Source of the DNA: Novosphingobium mangrovisedimenti
GTDB lineage: Bacteria > Pseudomonadota > Alphaproteobacteria > Sphingomonadales > Sphingomonadaceae
Length of the DNA: 64,000 nucleotides
Reading direction: 5' to 3'
Assembly (NCBI RefSeq): GCF_025153475.1
Contig: NZ_JANZXA010000001.1
Coordinates: 1-64,000, forward strand
A program made the translations under genes and the position numbers. Below the pieces are notes generated by a model. The model searched no databases. It had not been told where the DNA came from and was given only the letters and a program-made list of their open reading frames with translations. Shown here piece by piece: positions 63,396 to 64,000 of this stretch (the first letter of the stretch is position 1; each line of letters opens with the position of its first letter).

Positions 63396-64000
63396 CTACA
63401 GCGCCTTCTCGTAGATCGCGTATTCGCGGTTCACCTTGCTGTCGATGGCATCGGCGATCGCGACCATTCCCTGGTTGTCCTCCAGAATCCAGCCGATCTC
63501 GCCCCGCTTCGCCCCGAACTTCGCCGTTGCGGAGCGGCGGATGTACTCGATCATCATGAAGGCGAGCTGGCTGGCAAGGCGCGACGCCTGCAGCTTCTTG
63601 CGCACGCCCATCAGCGGCACGCGCATGTCGGCGGGATAGGGCTTGCGCAGCCACAGCAGCAGCTTGATCAGGCCCAGGATGGACGGCTTGCCGTTACGCC
63701 CGTTCAGCCGCATCTGCACCTGATTGAGATCGGGCAGCGTCATCATGAAGGCCACGGGCTCGCCTTCGTATTCGGCAATGCGGATAAGCTCGGAATGAAC
63801 CAGCGGCTTGAGGGCCTTGCCGGTATAGGCGATTTCCTCGGGCGTGAAGGGCACGAAACCCCAGTTGTCCGACCAGGCATCGTTGAGGATGTCGCAGATG
63901 ATCCCCGCATCGCGATCGAAATGATTGAGATCGGCCCCGCGGATGCGGATCTTGGGGTTCTTCTCACCCGACGCGACAATGCGCTGGATCAGCGGCGGGA
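63396..64000 (-). CDS. GNAT-like acyltransferase, N-terminal part cut by window end
   Basis: About 201 codons visible, reading in from the right edge with PLIQRIVASGEKNPKIRIRG. The frame continues to a stop at 63396; the ATG at 63854 (MPFTPEEIAYTG) is internal, since the preceding 48 codons are equally protein-like (HFDRDAGIICDILNDAWSDN). This belongs to the about 380-residue sphingomonad N-acetyltransferase-like family; the acetyl-CoA loop is not obvious. The start lies beyond the window. Confidence 0.75.
   Translation of the reverse strand, partial: PPLIQRIVASGEKNPKIRIRGADLNHFDRDAGIICDILNDAWSDNWGFVPFTPEEIAYTGKALKPLVHSELIRIAEYEGEPVAFMMTLPDLNQVQMRLNGRNGKPSILGLIKLLLWLRKPYPADMRVPLMGVRKKLQASRLASQLAFMMIEYIRRSATAKFGAKRGEIGWILEDNQGMVAIADAIDSKVNREYAIYEKAL

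Overview
The window is about 64 kb of GC-rich chromosomal DNA from an alphaproteobacterium, most likely Sphingomonadales and probably close to Novosphingobium. The basis is three TonB-dependent receptors tied to small catabolic clusters, an RcdA (DUF1465) homologue, DUF465 proteins, an intracellular PHA depolymerase, and a ptsP/rodZ/cpoB/tilS backbone. I identified no rRNA, tRNA, CRISPR array or prophage. The first about 120 bases carry paired direct repeats that resemble the end of an IS21-type element whose body would lie outside the window.

Region 1 (222-2675) is a bufferin metal-defence locus with two precursors. A 4-Cys (DUF2282) precursor and a 6-Cys precursor are divergently transcribed from 170 bp that hold two back-to-back copies of GTAAC(C/T)-N16-CGAA, the signature of SigF-type ECF promoters. 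The 6-Cys gene is followed by a strong hairpin and then the MNIO maturase bufB (DUF692) and its partner bufC (DUF2063). Region 2 (2737-9744) is an uptake/catabolic group: MFS permease, alpha/beta hydrolase, TonB receptor, TetR regulator and acyl-CoA ligase. Region 3 (9895-19042) is envelope and cell-cycle housekeeping: L,D-transpeptidase, TilS, CpoB, RodZ, PtsP, two divergent DUF465 proteins, RcdA and glycerol kinase.

Region 4 (19154-28288) holds a metallo-beta-lactamase-fold protein, a membrane protein, NadA, an ExbB-ExbD-TonB operon that could energise the receptors, an RluE-like pseudouridine synthase, an EamA permease, TerC, a third DUF465 protein and a methyltransferase. Region 5 (28595-43365) holds a tandem-PilZ protein, a beta-helix protein, a divergent pair of unrelated L,D-transpeptidases, RibA, exonuclease III, a candidate small RNA with promoter and terminator, LolA, ribosomal protein L33, PPK2, UppP, an M13 peptidase, an ABC exporter, a PHA depolymerase and another L,D-transpeptidase.

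Region 6 (43448-56332) looks accessory and catabolic: XdhC plus a MobA-like nucleotidyltransferase, an Old Yellow Enzyme-type reductase, then a TetR regulator divergent from an oxidative operon (two alpha-ketoglutarate dioxygenases, luciferase-like oxidoreductase, SDR, ABM protein, fumarylacetoacetase-type hydrolase, TonB receptor). A perfect 22-bp palindrome sits in the tetR/dioxygenase intergenic space. Region 7 (56652-64000) holds a second receptor, an orphan [2Fe-2S] subunit of a molybdenum hydroxylase, ArsC, a PmtA-like methyltransferase, LipB, a small lipoprotein, a CitE-type lyase and a GNAT-like protein cut by the window end.

The strongest candidate for something new is the two-precursor bufferin locus with mirrored ECF promoters. 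Next are the candidate sRNA at 34100-34225 and the TetR-palindrome-controlled oxidative operon of unknown substrate.
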